64,000 bases of DNA from CAZGMC01 sp964526565 (GCA_964526565.1 CAZGMC010000002.1:1-64000); one strand, 5' to 3'; positions 1 to 8,405 are shown, counted from the stretch's first letter. The notes: generated by a model from the sequence alone, not told the origin. A program made the numbers and translations.

Positions 1-127
1 GGGAAGCCCGCACGTACGGATCTGTGCGGGGGCGCGCGGTAATGCGCGTCCCTGCGGCGATCCGCCAACGGTCCCCGCAACCGGTCGCGAGGCACACCGA
101 GCAACCGCTTGCCCCGCCTGCCCGGGC

Positions 128-1111
128 CTATCCCCCGCCGCTGCCGCGGGTGAGCTGCAGGAAGATGTCCTCCAGGTCGGTCTCCTCGGTGGACAGGTCG
201 CGGATGTGCAGGCCGCCGGCGTTGAGTACGGCCAGGATGTCGCCGACCTGCGCCTCGCTGGGGCGGTAGCGCAGCACCAGCCGGGTCGGCTCGGGCAGCT
301 CGGGCAGGTAGGGCGCCAGCGCCTCCGGCACGTCGGTGATCGGCTGCGTCAGGTGCAGGGTCAGGGTCTTGCTGTCGATCCGCGCCAGCAGGTTGCGTGT
401 CGTGTCGCAGGCGACCACCGCGCCGTCACTGATGATGGCGATGCGGTCGCACAGCTGCTCCGCCTCTTCCAGGTAGTGGGTGGTCAGCAGCACGGTGGTG
501 CCGGCGGCATTCATCGCCCGCACCTGCGTCCAGAGTTGCTGGCGCAGCTCCACGTCGACGCCGGCGGTCGGCTCGTCCAGCACCAGCACCGGCGGCGAAT
601 GGACCATGGCCTTGGCCACCATCAGCCGCCGCCGCATGCCGCCGGACAGGGTACGCGCGTACGCAGTCGCCTTGTCGGTCAGGCCGACGACGGCGAGCAG
701 CTCGTCGGTGATGCGCTCCGCCTTGGGCACGCCGTACAGCCCGGCCTGCAGGTCGAGCAGCTCGCGCGGCGTGAAGAACGGGTCGATGTTGAGCTCCTGC
801 GGCACCACGCCGATGGCCGAGCGGGCGCGGCGCGGCTGGCGGTCTATGTCGAAGCCCCACACCGCGGCGGTGCCGCCGGTCTTGATGACCAGCCCGGCCA
901 GGATGTTGATCAGGGTCGACTTGCCGGCCCCGTTTGGTCCGAGCAGCCCGAACAGGGAGCCGCGCGGGATGGCCAGGTCGATCGCCTTCAGCGCCTGCTT
1001 GGGCGGCGCCTTGCCCTGGGCGCGATAGGTCTTGTCGAGGCCGCGCACCTCGACCGCGGCCGCCGGCAGGGCGGCGGCGTCCGGTGCGGGCCGGGCGGGC
1101 AGGGCGACCAT
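128..1111 (-). CDS. ABC transporter ATP-binding protein (ABC-2 export type)
   Basis: Cytoplasmic ATPase subunit that would power an ABC-2 type exporter; the substrate cannot be told. The 327-residue protein has Walker A GPNGAGKST near residue 60, a Q-loop in VVPQELN, the signature LSGGMRRR, Walker B VLVLDEPT and the switch histidine in LLTTHYLEE. The C-terminal 80 residues form the extension seen in YadG/DrrA-like ATPases. The N-terminus is a proline/alanine-rich leader before VEVRGLDKTY, so the true start may lie slightly downstream. No permease gene follows within the 127 bases left in the window, so the partner is probably beyond the left edge. Family assignment is firm; transported substrate is unknown. 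Confidence 0.93.
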   Translation of the reverse strand: MVALPARPAPDAAALPAAAVEVRGLDKTYRAQGKAPPKQALKAIDLAIPRGSLFGLLGPNGAGKSTLINILAGLVIKTGGTAAVWGFDIDRQPRRARSAIGVVPQELNIDPFFTPRELLDLQAGLYGVPKAERITDELLAVVGLTDKATAYARTLSGGMRRRLMVAKAMVHSPPVLVLDEPTAGVDVELRQQLWTQVRAMNAAGTTVLLTTHYLEEAEQLCDRIAIISDGAVVACDTTRNLLARIDSKTLTLHLTQPITDVPEALAPYLPELPEPTRLVLRYRPSEAQVGDILAVLNAGGLHIRDLSTEETDLEDIFLQLTRGSGGG

Positions 1112-1291
1112 GATGCGGCGATCTCTTGTCTGGCGCGGGGCTCAGTCTGCTAGCACCGCCCCTTCGGACCGGTCAATCGCAGCGCCGCATGGCGATTGAT
1201 CCGCGCCGCCGTGCGGGTATGATCGCGCGTCCCCGTCACCTGCGCAGCGCGCGAACCCGTCGCTGCGCCCGTCAGCAAGAGACCGGCACCC

Positions 1292-1507
1292 ATGCAGCCT
1301 CCCGAGATTATCAATGTCGACGATGACGTCGAGTCCGTCGGCTGCGACGGCGGCGGCGGCGCCCTCGGCCACCCGCTCGTCTACTACACCTTCGGCACCC
1401 GCTCGCAGATCGACTGCGGCTATTGCGGTCGCCGCTTCGTCAAGCGCACGGCTGCCGCGGCCGTGGGCAAGACCGAGGCGGAGTCCGAGCGCGCCACGGC
1501 CTTATAG
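1292..1507 (+). CDS. zinc-finger domain protein (CHCC/NDUFS6-like family)
   Basis: A 71-residue protein of the small zinc-finger family related to the complex I accessory subunit NDUFS6. The metal-binding pattern is visible: one Cys in VGCDGG, His in GHPLVYYTFG, and CGYC in the segment IDCGYCGRRFV. Start ATG is preceded by an AGAG-type ribosome site (CAAGAGACCGGCACCC). The tail after GRRFV is alanine- and glutamate-rich and probably disordered. It is transcribed away from the ABC ATPase with a gap of about 180 bases. In alphaproteobacteria such genes are common and have no established function; a role in respiratory complex or Fe-S assembly is only inferred from the homology. Confidence 0.85.
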   Translation: MQPPEIINVDDDVESVGCDGGGGALGHPLVYYTFGTRSQIDCGYCGRRFVKRTAAAAVGKTEAESERATAL

Positions 1508-1560
1508 GGCCGGTTCAACCGAGGTTGCATGCCGGTGCGCGGCACTCCGTAAGCCGAGAT

Positions 1561-1755
1561 TCAGAAGCTCTTGGGCAGACCGGCTTGTTTCAGAATGCCG
1601 TTGGCGGTGTGCCGGTTTCGGCATTTCCGGTCGACAATGATCACCGTATCGGTCACCGGGCTGTACCAGGCTTCATGGTCACCCCGACCCGACCGGATGA
1701 ACCGGCAGCCGGCTTGCGACAGGAGCCTGACAAGATCCCGGTAGTAATCGGCCAC
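1561..1755 (-). CDS. HicA-like toxin (type II toxin-antitoxin)
   Basis: A 64-residue basic protein resembling HicA-type dsRBD-fold mRNA interferases: RSGRGDHEAWYSP followed by RNRHTANGILKQAGLPKSF, including the conserved histidine of the GDHE segment. It starts with GTG three bases after the stop of the upstream DUF1902/HicB-like gene, so the two are one operon with the antitoxin first. The same pair, clearly paralogous (GDHE.W.SP, LKQAG..KSF), occurs at 53021-53466. Toxin function is inferred from family and gene pairing. Expression could be coupled to the preceding antitoxin. Confidence 0.8.
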   Translation of the reverse strand: MADYYRDLVRLLSQAGCRFIRSGRGDHEAWYSPVTDTVIIVDRKCRNRHTANGILKQAGLPKSF

Positions 1756-1758
1756 GGG

Positions 1759-2049
1759 TCATGCCGCCGCACTCTCCGGGACTGCCCATCGCAGGGTCAG
1801 CACGATCCGCGTCGGCAGGCGGCCGAACAGCACTTCGGCAGCGTCGGCGACCATGGTCTCCAACTTCCTGGCCAACGCTTCCCGGCTCTCGGCATCGGTG
1901 CAGATACCGAAACGGGCTGTCGTGCTCTCCGCAATCCAGACGGCACCTTCCGGGTCGTACCAGGCATCGAAGGCGACCGCAATCTCCAGCGGCTCAGTAT
2001 GAACCGATGCCAAGGATCTTGCCTCCTTGCGACTATGTTCGACGACCAT
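1759..2049 (-). CDS. DUF1902/HicB-like antitoxin
   Basis: A 96-residue protein with the partial RNase-H-like fold expected of DUF1902/HicB antitoxins: IAVAFDAWYDPEGAVWIAESTTARFGICTDAE, followed by a helix (ARKLETMVADAAEVL). It would bind and neutralise the HicA-like protein encoded 3 bases downstream and possibly repress the pair. I chose the second in-frame methionine (MVVEHSRKEAR); a start 27 bases further up is possible. There is no obvious helix-turn-helix or ribbon-helix-helix tail, unlike longer HicB proteins, so autorepression is uncertain. Confidence 0.75.
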   Translation of the reverse strand: MVVEHSRKEARSLASVHTEPLEIAVAFDAWYDPEGAVWIAESTTARFGICTDAESREALARKLETMVADAAEVLFGRLPTRIVLTLRWAVPESAAA

Positions 2050-2262
2050 CGTGAGCGCGGAGACCGGCGAACGCAAGTCCCGAAGTCTTCACAGTGGCTG
2101 CCGGTTCATTCCTCGTGCGAGGGCGCACCGCCGCTGTGGCGCTTCTGCCGAAATGCGGGCATTGATGATTTATTAGGACGACTCTGGTAGCCAGCGGGCG
2201 ACGTGATACAGCCCTTTCCGGTCGCCATCCGGTGGCCGGCCCGCTAGTGCCTGCCGGCGGTG

Positions 2263-4317
2263 ATGTCCAGTCAGGTCCGTTCCACACCGTTCGATCCCGA
2301 CGTGACCGCCGATGCGGCAGCCCCGCCGTCGGCTTTGCGGGCGCGGCTGCTGGTACCGGCCGCCGCCATCCTGGCCGTGGCGCTGGCGACGGTCGTGGCG
2401 CTGGCAGTGGTTGCCGCGGTGCGCGAGAACCGCATCGCCTTCGAGACCACGCGCCACACCGTGCAGTCGCTGCTCGATCGCGAGCGAACGCACTGGGAGC
2501 AGCTCGCCCTGGACGTGAGCTGGTGGCAGACGGCTTTCGACGTGCTGCGGGGCGACCTCGATGCGGCCTGGGCCGACGACAACATCGGTCCCTATCACCA
2601 CGAGAACTTCGGCACGACCCTGTCCGGCGCCGCCGATCCGCAGGGGCGCGTCGTCTATGCCGCCTACGCAGGCGAGCGCGGCGGGGAGGACATGCTGGCC
2701 GCGGCGCTGGACCGGCTCGATGCCGCAGCGGCGGCGGCACGGGCGACGCCGGTCGAGGAGCCTGAGACGGTGTCGGGCTTCTTTCAGCTGGACGGTGACG
2801 TCTACATCTTCGGCCTCGGCGCCCTGACGCCGGAGTACCCGACCGAGGCAGACCTGACGGCGCCGCGCGGCCTCGTCCTGGTGGCGCGCCGGATGGACCC
2901 CGCATGGCTCGCCGGGCTGGGGGAGAGCTTCGTCATCCGTGACCTGCGTCTTGCCGATCCGGATCAGGCGTCGGCCGCGGCGCGGATTCCTCTGCCGGAT
3001 GATGCCGGCGGCTTGGCGGGAATGGTGACCTGGAGCCCGCCGCGGCCCGGCGATGACCTGCTGCTGTACCTGCTGCCGGGCCTGGCCGTGCTGGGCATCG
3101 CCATCGCCGTGCTGGCGCGGCGGGTGATGCGGGTCTGGCGCGACACGGTCGATTGCGTGTACGCGCGCGAGCAGACCCTGCAGGCCGTCTTCGACGGCGC
3201 CGGCGACGGCATCCTCGTGATCGGCGAGAACGGCACCTTGCACAGCGCCAACCGGGCAGCGCAGGCCATTTTTGATGAGCATGGCGAGGCCCTGCCCGGC
3301 CGCAACATCCGCACGCTGATGGCGAGTCCGGGCGATCCGGCGGGCGGCGAAGACTGGCTGTCGGCATGCCTGTCCGGCCGCTGTTCCGGCGGGCGGTGCA
3401 GTGGCGAGGTCACCGGCCTGCGCCCTGACGGCTGCCTGGTGCCGCTCTTCCTGACCCTGAACTGCGTGCCGGCCGGCGGCGGACGGCTGTGCATCGGGGT
3501 CCTCCACGACCTGAGCGAGCGGCTGCGCATCGAGGACCAGCTCCGCGAAGAAAAGGAGCGCGCCGAAGCGGGCAGCCGGGCCAAGAGCGCCTTTCTGGCC
3601 AATGTCAGCCACGAGCTGCGCACGCCGCTGAACGCCATGATCGGCTTTGCCGAGCTGATCCGGGACGGCATGTTCGGCCCGGTCGGCAACCGGCGCTACC
3701 AGGAGTACGCCGCCGACATTCACGAGAGCGGGCAGCATCTGCTGCAGCTCATCAACGGCATCCTCGACCTGACGGCGATCGAGCACGGCAGCATCCGCCT
3801 GGCGGAGGAAACCTTTCCACCCGTCGAGGTGGCCGACGAGGCGCTGCGCCTGATCGCACCCGCCGCCGGCCGCGGCGATATACGGATCGAACGGCAGGTC
3901 GCTGCCAACCTGCCGCTGGTCATCGCCGACCGGCTCAAGGTGCGGCAGATCCTGCTCAACCTGCTGTCCAATGCCGTCAAGTTCACCAATCCCGGCGGGC
4001 GCGTGACCATGCGCATTGGCGAGCATGCCGACGGCGGCCTGGTCGTCACCGTCGGCGACACCGGCATCGGCATGAGCACCGCAATGCTCGATCGCGCCTT
4101 CCAGGCCTTCGCCCAGGCCGAACACCCGTACCAGCGCCGCCGGACCGGTGCCGGCCTTGGCCTGACGCTCAGCCGGCAGCTGGCCGAGGTGCATGGCGGA
4201 ACGCTCGGCCTCGAGAGCGCGTCCGGCGAGGGCACCACGGCGACGCTGTGGCTGCCGCCCGGCCGCCTGTTGTCCGAATGTGCGGCGCGGGCGCTGGCCA
4301 CCGTCGACGTGGCTTGA
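2263..4317 (+). CDS. membrane sensor histidine kinase (CHASE4-PAS-HisKA-HATPase)
   Basis: A 684-residue inner-membrane sensor kinase. A first membrane helix lies near residues 28-50 and a second at about 265-287 (LLLYLLPGLAVLGIAIAVL). The region between them is periplasmic and resembles CHASE4 (DVSWWQTAFD...DAAWADDNIGPYHHENF). A PAS domain follows (QAVFDGAGDGILVIGENG), then HisKA with the phospho-acceptor in NVSHELRTPLNA near residue 450, and a HATPase with N box LLNLLSNAVKF and G boxes GDTGIGM and GAGLGL. GTG at 2260 directly precedes the ATG and could be the start. No response regulator gene is adjacent, so it is an orphan kinase here; the signal is unknown. Confidence 0.93.
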   Translation: MSSQVRSTPFDPDVTADAAAPPSALRARLLVPAAAILAVALATVVALAVVAAVRENRIAFETTRHTVQSLLDRERTHWEQLALDVSWWQTAFDVLRGDLDAAWADDNIGPYHHENFGTTLSGAADPQGRVVYAAYAGERGGEDMLAAALDRLDAAAAAARATPVEEPETVSGFFQLDGDVYIFGLGALTPEYPTEADLTAPRGLVLVARRMDPAWLAGLGESFVIRDLRLADPDQASAAARIPLPDDAGGLAGMVTWSPPRPGDDLLLYLLPGLAVLGIAIAVLARRVMRVWRDTVDCVYAREQTLQAVFDGAGDGILVIGENGTLHSANRAAQAIFDEHGEALPGRNIRTLMASPGDPAGGEDWLSACLSGRCSGGRCSGEVTGLRPDGCLVPLFLTLNCVPAGGGRLCIGVLHDLSERLRIEDQLREEKERAEAGSRAKSAFLANVSHELRTPLNAMIGFAELIRDGMFGPVGNRRYQEYAADIHESGQHLLQLINGILDLTAIEHGSIRLAEETFPPVEVADEALRLIAPAAGRGDIRIERQVAANLPLVIADRLKVRQILLNLLSNAVKFTNPGGRVTMRIGEHADGGLVVTVGDTGIGMSTAMLDRAFQAFAQAEHPYQRRRTGAGLGLTLSRQLAEVHGGTLGLESASGEGTTATLWLPPGRLLSECAARALATVDVA

Positions 4318-4402
4318 GCGGTTTGCCGCTGGCATCGTCGCGGCGAGCACCCTATAAGCAGTCGTCCTCCCCGCTGTTTCCTCCGGAATTCAAGACTGCT
4401 CC

Positions 4403-5329
4403 ATGCAGGTCTACCTCCCCATTGCCGAGATGACCGTGAATGCCCTCCTGATCCTGGGCATGGGCGGGCTGGTCGGGTTCCTGTCGGGCATGTTCGGAGT
4501 CGGCGGCGGCTTCCTGATGACGCCGCTGCTGATCTTCATCGGTGTGCCGCCGGCGGTGGCGGTGGGCACCCAGGCCAACCAGCTCGTCGCCGCCTCGGTC
4601 TCCGGCGTGCTGGCCCACTGGCGGCGCGGCAATGTCGACGTCAAGATGGGCACGGTCATGCTGGTCGGCAGCACGTTCGGCACCGTCGTCGGCATCTGGC
4701 TGTTCAACCTGCTGCAGCGCCTGGGTCAGATCGACCTGGTCATCCAGCTTTCCTATGTTTTCGTGCTGGGCATCATCGGCATGCTGATGTTCACCGAGAG
4801 CGTGCGGGCCATGCTGCGGCGGCGGCGCGGGCCCGCCACCCGCGAGAAGGGGCCGCAGCGGGCCTGGCAGCAGGCGCTGCCGTTCAAGATGCGGTTCGAG
4901 AAGTCGCGGCTGTACATCTCGGTGCTGGTGCCGGGCACCATCGGCGCGCTGGGCGGCCTGCTGGTGGCGATCATGGGCATTGGCGGTGGCTTCTTCCTGG
5001 TGCCGGCGATGATCTACGTGCTCGGCATGCCGGTGTCATCGGTGGCCGGCACGTCACTGTTCCAGGTCATCTTCACGACGGCCATCGCCACGCTGCTGCA
5101 CGCCTACCAGAACCACACCGTCGACGTGTTCCTGGCCATCCTGCTGCTGGCGGGCAGCGTCATTGGCGCGCAGTTCGGCACCCGGTCGGCCGGCATGCTG
5201 CGCGGCGAGCAGGCCCGCGCCCTGCTGGCCATGCTGGTGCTGATCGTCTGCATCAAGATGGCGTTCGACCTGCTGACGCCGCCCGCCGACGTGTACTCGA
5301 TCCAGGTGCTCGGCACCGTGAGGCTGTAA
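4403..5329 (+). CDS. TauE/SafE (TSUP) family sulfite/organosulfonate exporter
   Basis: A 308-residue polytopic membrane protein of the TSUP family, with two similar halves each opening with a glycine-rich motif: GFLSGMFGVGGGFLMTPLL near residue 25 and ALGGLLVAIMGIGGGFFLVPAM near residue 185. A loop rich in Arg/Lys (about residues 134-160) joins the halves. The stop codon TAA shares its last base with the ATG of the TIGR02186 gene, so the two are cotranscribed and probably coupled. Family members export sulfite, sulfonates or other small sulfur anions; the actual substrate is not visible. Pairing with TIGR02186 is common in alphaproteobacteria. Confidence 0.93.
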   Translation: MQVYLPIAEMTVNALLILGMGGLVGFLSGMFGVGGGFLMTPLLIFIGVPPAVAVGTQANQLVAASVSGVLAHWRRGNVDVKMGTVMLVGSTFGTVVGIWLFNLLQRLGQIDLVIQLSYVFVLGIIGMLMFTESVRAMLRRRRGPATREKGPQRAWQQALPFKMRFEKSRLYISVLVPGTIGALGGLLVAIMGIGGGFFLVPAMIYVLGMPVSSVAGTSLFQVIFTTAIATLLHAYQNHTVDVFLAILLLAGSVIGAQFGTRSAGMLRGEQARALLAMLVLIVCIKMAFDLLTPPADVYSIQVLGTVRL

Positions 5330-6087
5330 TGCGGCCAATGGCATGGATGCGCATCGTTCCGCTGATTGCCGTGTTCGTCCTGGCGGGCCCGCGCGAGCCC
5401 GCCGCGCAGGCGCTGGTCGCCGACCTGTCCGACCACCTGATCGCCATCTCCACCGCCTTCACCGGCACCAGCGTCGTGCTGTTCGGCTCCATCGAGCCGC
5501 CGGGCGACGTCGCCGTGGTCGTGCGCGGGCCGCAGCACGACGTGCTGGTCCGCCGCAAGGCGCCGGCCGCCGGCATCTGGATCAACGAGGCGAGCATGAC
5601 CTTCGTCGATGTGCCCAGCTTCTACGGCGTGGCCAGCAACCGGCCGGTCCGCGAGTTCGCCTCGGAAGCGTCGCTGGAGCGCCATGGCATCGGCCTCGGC
5701 TACCTGCGCCTGGAGCCGGCCGATCCGGAGCAGTACGATCCCGAGCAGATCGCCGCCTTCCGCGCCGGCCTGATCCGCAACATGCAGGACGCCGGCGTCT
5801 ACGGCGCCGACATCGGCCAGGTCGTCTTCCTTGGCAACCGGCTGTTCCGGACCACCCTTCATTTTCCGGCCAATGTGCCGACGGGGCAGTTCGTGGTCAG
5901 CGTGCTGCTGTTCCGCGACGGCGAGGTGGTCACCGCCCAGACGACGCCGCTGCAGGTCAGCAAGATCGGCCTGGGCGCGGAGGTGTTCACCTTTGCCATG
6001 CGCAGCAGTGCCGCCTACGGCGCCATTGCTGTTGTGCTGGCGGTGGCCGCGGGCTGGCTGGCCAGCGTCATCTTCCGCCGGGGCTGA
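5329..6087 (+). CDS. TIGR02186 family membrane-anchored protein
   Basis: A 252-residue protein with a cleavable or uncleaved N-terminal signal (WMRIVPLIAVFVLAGP), an extracytoplasmic body and a C-terminal membrane helix (IAVVLAVAAGWLASVIF) ending in RRG. The body opens with VADLSDHLIAISTAFTGTSVVLFGS and includes DVAVVVRGPQHDVLVRRK, typical of the alphaproteobacterial TIGR02186 family, whose function is not established. It overlaps the TauE-type transporter by one base and is followed by a Usp gene, an arrangement I recall as conserved. Because it always accompanies the transporter, it may be a periplasmic accessory subunit; that is inference. Confidence 0.88.
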   Translation: MRPMAWMRIVPLIAVFVLAGPREPAAQALVADLSDHLIAISTAFTGTSVVLFGSIEPPGDVAVVVRGPQHDVLVRRKAPAAGIWINEASMTFVDVPSFYGVASNRPVREFASEASLERHGIGLGYLRLEPADPEQYDPEQIAAFRAGLIRNMQDAGVYGADIGQVVFLGNRLFRTTLHFPANVPTGQFVVSVLLFRDGEVVTAQTTPLQVSKIGLGAEVFTFAMRSSAAYGAIAVVLAVAAGWLASVIFRRG

Positions 6088-6114
6088 CCGCGGCGACGAG
6101 CGGAGGCATTGCAC

Positions 6115-6609
6115 ATGACCGACACCGACGCCACGGACCACGCCAACCAGCGCGTCTTCCTGGTCGTCGTCGACGAGAGCGAGGAGTGGCGCATGGCGTT
6201 GCGCTTCGCCTGCCGTCGCGCCGAGCATACCGGCGGCCGCGTGGCGCTGCTGTACGTCATGGAGCCGATCGAGCCGCAGGACTGGATGGCAGTCGAGGAG
6301 GTGATGCGCCAAGAGAAGCGCCACGACGCCGAGCAGCTGCTGCAGCGGGTGGCCAAGGAGGTCAACGAGCTGGCCGGTGCCATGCCCGAGCTGCACGTGC
6401 GCGAGGGCCAGCGCCGCGAGGAGCTGCTCAAGCTGATCGAGGAGGAGCCGCAGATCTCCATCCTGGTGCTGGGCGCCAGCGCCACGGGCGACACGCCGGG
6501 GCCGCTGATCCAGTACCTGACCGCCGGCAAGGGTGCCGCCCGCATCAAGATTCCCATCACCATCGTGCCCGGCGGCCTGTCCATCGACGAGATCGACGAC
6601 CTGGCTTGA
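6115..6609 (+). CDS. universal stress protein (UspA family)
   Basis: A 164-residue cytoplasmic Usp-fold protein: first strand RVFLVVVDESEEW, then VALLYVMEPIEP, and the nucleotide-binding type segment ISILVLGASATGDTPGPLIQYL. The final strand is IKIPITIVPGG. I chose the ATG at 6115 with GGAGG eight bases upstream rather than the TTG at 6109. It lies 27 bases after the TIGR02186 gene and is likely in the same operon. The G-x2-G-x9-G-S/T ATP-loop of UspA is only partly present, so ATP binding is uncertain. Confidence 0.9.
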   Translation: MTDTDATDHANQRVFLVVVDESEEWRMALRFACRRAEHTGGRVALLYVMEPIEPQDWMAVEEVMRQEKRHDAEQLLQRVAKEVNELAGAMPELHVREGQRREELLKLIEEEPQISILVLGASATGDTPGPLIQYLTAGKGAARIKIPITIVPGGLSIDEIDDLA

Positions 6610-6657
6610 GCGGAGCGCGGCAGGCCGCTGCACTGCGCTCTTGATCTCAGGGGAATT

Positions 6658-6680
6658 CTTGACCAGTTTACTTGGTCAAG
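6658..6680. promoter_or_regulatory. perfect inverted repeat upstream of nfu
   Basis: Perfect 8-bp inverted repeat CTTGACCA-N7-TGGTCAAG, 36 bases before the ATG of the Nfu-type gene and just after the Usp gene. Symmetry and position suit the operator of a dimeric regulator. Since the next gene is an Fe-S carrier, an Fe-S-responsive Rrf2-family regulator such as IscR or RirA is a reasonable guess but is not shown by the sequence. The left arm also contains TTGACC, usable as a -35 element, but I see no convincing -10. Confidence 0.45.
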
Positions 6681-6715
6681 ATCGCCTTCATCCCGGTGCG
6701 ACGGAGACCTCCAGC

Positions 6716-7273
6716 ATGTTCATTCAGACCGAGCAGACCCCGAACCCGGCCACGCTCAAGTTCCTGCCGGGCACGGCGGTGCTGAACAGCGGCACGGCCA
6801 ACTTCCCCGACAGCGAGTCCGCCGAGCGCTCGCCGCTGGCCGGCCGCCTGTTCGAGATCGACGGCGTCACGGGCGTGTTCTTCGGCCCCGATTTCATCAC
6901 CGTGGCCAAGAGCGACGACAAGGACTGGTTCCTGCTCAAGCCGTCGATCCTCGGCGTGATCATGGAGCATTTCACGACCGGCAAGCCGGTCCTGCTCGAC
7001 GAGCCGGCCGGCGAGGCGCACGCCGCCGCGGCCGACGGCGAGGACGAGATCGTCACCCAGATCAAGGAGCTCCTGGACACGCGCGTGCGCCCGGCAGTGG
7101 CGCAGGACGGCGGCGACATCGTGTTCCACGGGTTCGATCGCGGTATCGTCTATCTGCACATGCAGGGCGCGTGCTCCGGCTGCCCCAGCTCTGCCATGAC
7201 GCTCAAGTCCGGCATCGAGAACCTGTTGCGTCACTACATTCCGGAAGTCGTTGAAGTCCGTCCCGTAATGTGA
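6716..7273 (+). CDS. NfuA/Nfu1-type Fe-S cluster scaffold or carrier protein
   Basis: A 185-residue protein with the two domains of mitochondrial-type Nfu1. The N-terminal Nfu_N domain (FIQTEQTPNPATLKFLPG, then FEIDGVTGVFFG and ITVAKSDDKDW) spans about residues 1-88. The C-terminal NifU-like domain carries the cluster-binding CxxC in GACSGCPSSAMTLK near residue 150. The family hands 4Fe-4S clusters to client enzymes such as MiaB, which is encoded 7 kb downstream. The ATG fits the conserved first residues MFIQTEQTPNP. A palindrome at 6658-6680 may control it. Confidence 0.95.
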   Translation: MFIQTEQTPNPATLKFLPGTAVLNSGTANFPDSESAERSPLAGRLFEIDGVTGVFFGPDFITVAKSDDKDWFLLKPSILGVIMEHFTTGKPVLLDEPAGEAHAAAADGEDEIVTQIKELLDTRVRPAVAQDGGDIVFHGFDRGIVYLHMQGACSGCPSSAMTLKSGIENLLRHYIPEVVEVRPVM

Positions 7274-7327
7274 TCGTATTTTATTCACTTTCTAACGAAC
7301 CCGCCGCGCCATCGGGTGTTTCTTGAA

Positions 7328-7352
7328 GGAGCCGCCGAGTCCCGGCGGCTCC
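7328..7352. terminator. strong GC hairpin after nfu
   Basis: Perfect 10-bp stem GGAGCCGCCG/CGGCGGCTCC with a 5-base loop, in the gap between the nfu gene and the Bax-like gene. It has no U-run on the plus strand, so it is either a non-canonical terminator or an mRNA-stabilising hairpin. An AT-rich stretch (TATTTTATTCACTTTCTAA) lies just before it. Confidence 0.4.
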
Positions 7353-7414
7353 CCGCCCGGCTTGCTCACGCGGCTTTCGGGGCTGGTCCGTACCCCATAA
7401 CGACTTGTCAGCCC

Positions 7415-8314
7415 ATGAAGACGTTTGCGCCTTCTCCTGCCGCGGCTGTGCGGGTTGCGCGCCGGTCCGGCGCCGCCCTTGCCGCACTGGCCTGCTCTGC
7501 CACCCTCGTCGCCAAGGCCGAAGACGCCCTGGACCGGACGCCCGCCGCGCGCAGCGGACCGTCGCCCGAGGCCGTGCCGTTGACGGCCGGCGAGTTGATG
7601 GCGGCGCTGCCGCCGGACCTGCCGGACCAGCGCCGCCGCTCGGGGCCGCCGATCGACAAGGAGTCCGAGGCGGTGCTCGTCGTCGGCAGCGCCGACGAGC
7701 TTGTCGCCGCGTTCGAGGCGCTCGGCTTTTCCTACAGGACGGTGCGCGACGAGGGCGTGCCGGTGCCGCGGGTGCTGGTGGCCTCCCTGCCGGACGACCT
7801 GGAGGCGCTGCAGTCGGTCCGGCTGCGCAAGAGCGTCTTCTTCAACACCATGCTGCCCATCGTCCAGCGCGTGAACGAGAGCATCCGGGCGGAGCGCGCG
7901 CGCCTGTTTCCTCTGCGCGCCCGTCTGGCCGCCGGCGAGGCGCCGGCCGCGGCCGACCGCGACTGGCTCGACGCCCTCGCCGGCCGCTACGAGGTCGACG
8001 ACGGCGACCTGGACGACCTTGCGGTGCGCGTGGATATCGTGCCGCCGTCGATGGTGCTGGCCATGGCGGCGCTCGAATCGGGCTGGGGCACGTCGGGCAT
8101 TGCCCGCAGCGGCAATACCCTGTTTGGCCAGATCACCACGGCGGCCGACGGCATGGCGTCGTCGACCGGACACGTCTACGCCCGCTTCGACAGTCTGTAC
8201 GACAGCACCGCGGCCTATGCCCGCAACCTCAACACCCATCCGGCCCGCCGGCGCTTCCGTGCCCTGCGCGCTGCCCGGCGCGCCGTCGATGGCGCCATGC
8301 CCACGACGAAATGA
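7415..8314 (+). CDS. Bax-like glucosaminidase domain protein (secreted)
   Basis: A 299-residue exported protein predicted to cut peptidoglycan glycan strands. The signal peptide is in residues 1-30 (SGAALAALACSATLVAKAED). The C-terminal half has the glucosaminidase motif LAMAALESGWGTSGIARSGNTLFGQ, with the catalytic glutamate in the ESGWG segment, and later YDSTAAYARNLNTHPA. This matches the Bax-type branch of the FlgJ/lysozyme-like family. ATG was chosen because it starts directly before a typical basic-hydrophobic signal. The stop overlaps the ATG of a tiny lipoprotein-like frame at 8311. Confidence 0.88.
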   Translation: MKTFAPSPAAAVRVARRSGAALAALACSATLVAKAEDALDRTPAARSGPSPEAVPLTAGELMAALPPDLPDQRRRSGPPIDKESEAVLVVGSADELVAAFEALGFSYRTVRDEGVPVPRVLVASLPDDLEALQSVRLRKSVFFNTMLPIVQRVNESIRAERARLFPLRARLAAGEAPAAADRDWLDALAGRYEVDDGDLDDLAVRVDIVPPSMVLAMAALESGWGTSGIARSGNTLFGQITTAADGMASSTGHVYARFDSLYDSTAAYARNLNTHPARRRFRALRAARRAVDGAMPTTK

Positions 8315-8394
8315 GCGCCGGAGCCGCCTTCATTGCCGCGGCTCTTGTCTTGGCCGCATGTGGGGCCCAAGACTCTCGACCCATTCCGGATTGA
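8311..8394 (+). CDS. possible 27-residue lipoprotein
   Basis: A very short frame whose ATG overlaps the stop of the Bax-like gene (ATGA). The product is a hydrophobic signal followed by a lipobox (LVLAAC) and ten more residues, so the mature form would be about 12 residues with an N-terminal lipidated cysteine, like entericidin-sized lipoproteins. The overlap implies translational coupling, and the next gene starts 11 bases further on. It could be chance in high-GC DNA, but lipobox, coupling and length agree. Confidence 0.4.
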   Translation: MSAGAAFIAAALVLAACGAQDSRPIPD

Positions 8395-8405
8395 GGCGCG
8401 GCGCA

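Noticed and set aside
2173..4350. 725-codon minus-strand frame opposite the first sensor kinase
   Set aside because: Antisense shadow; the plus strand shows a full kinase domain order.
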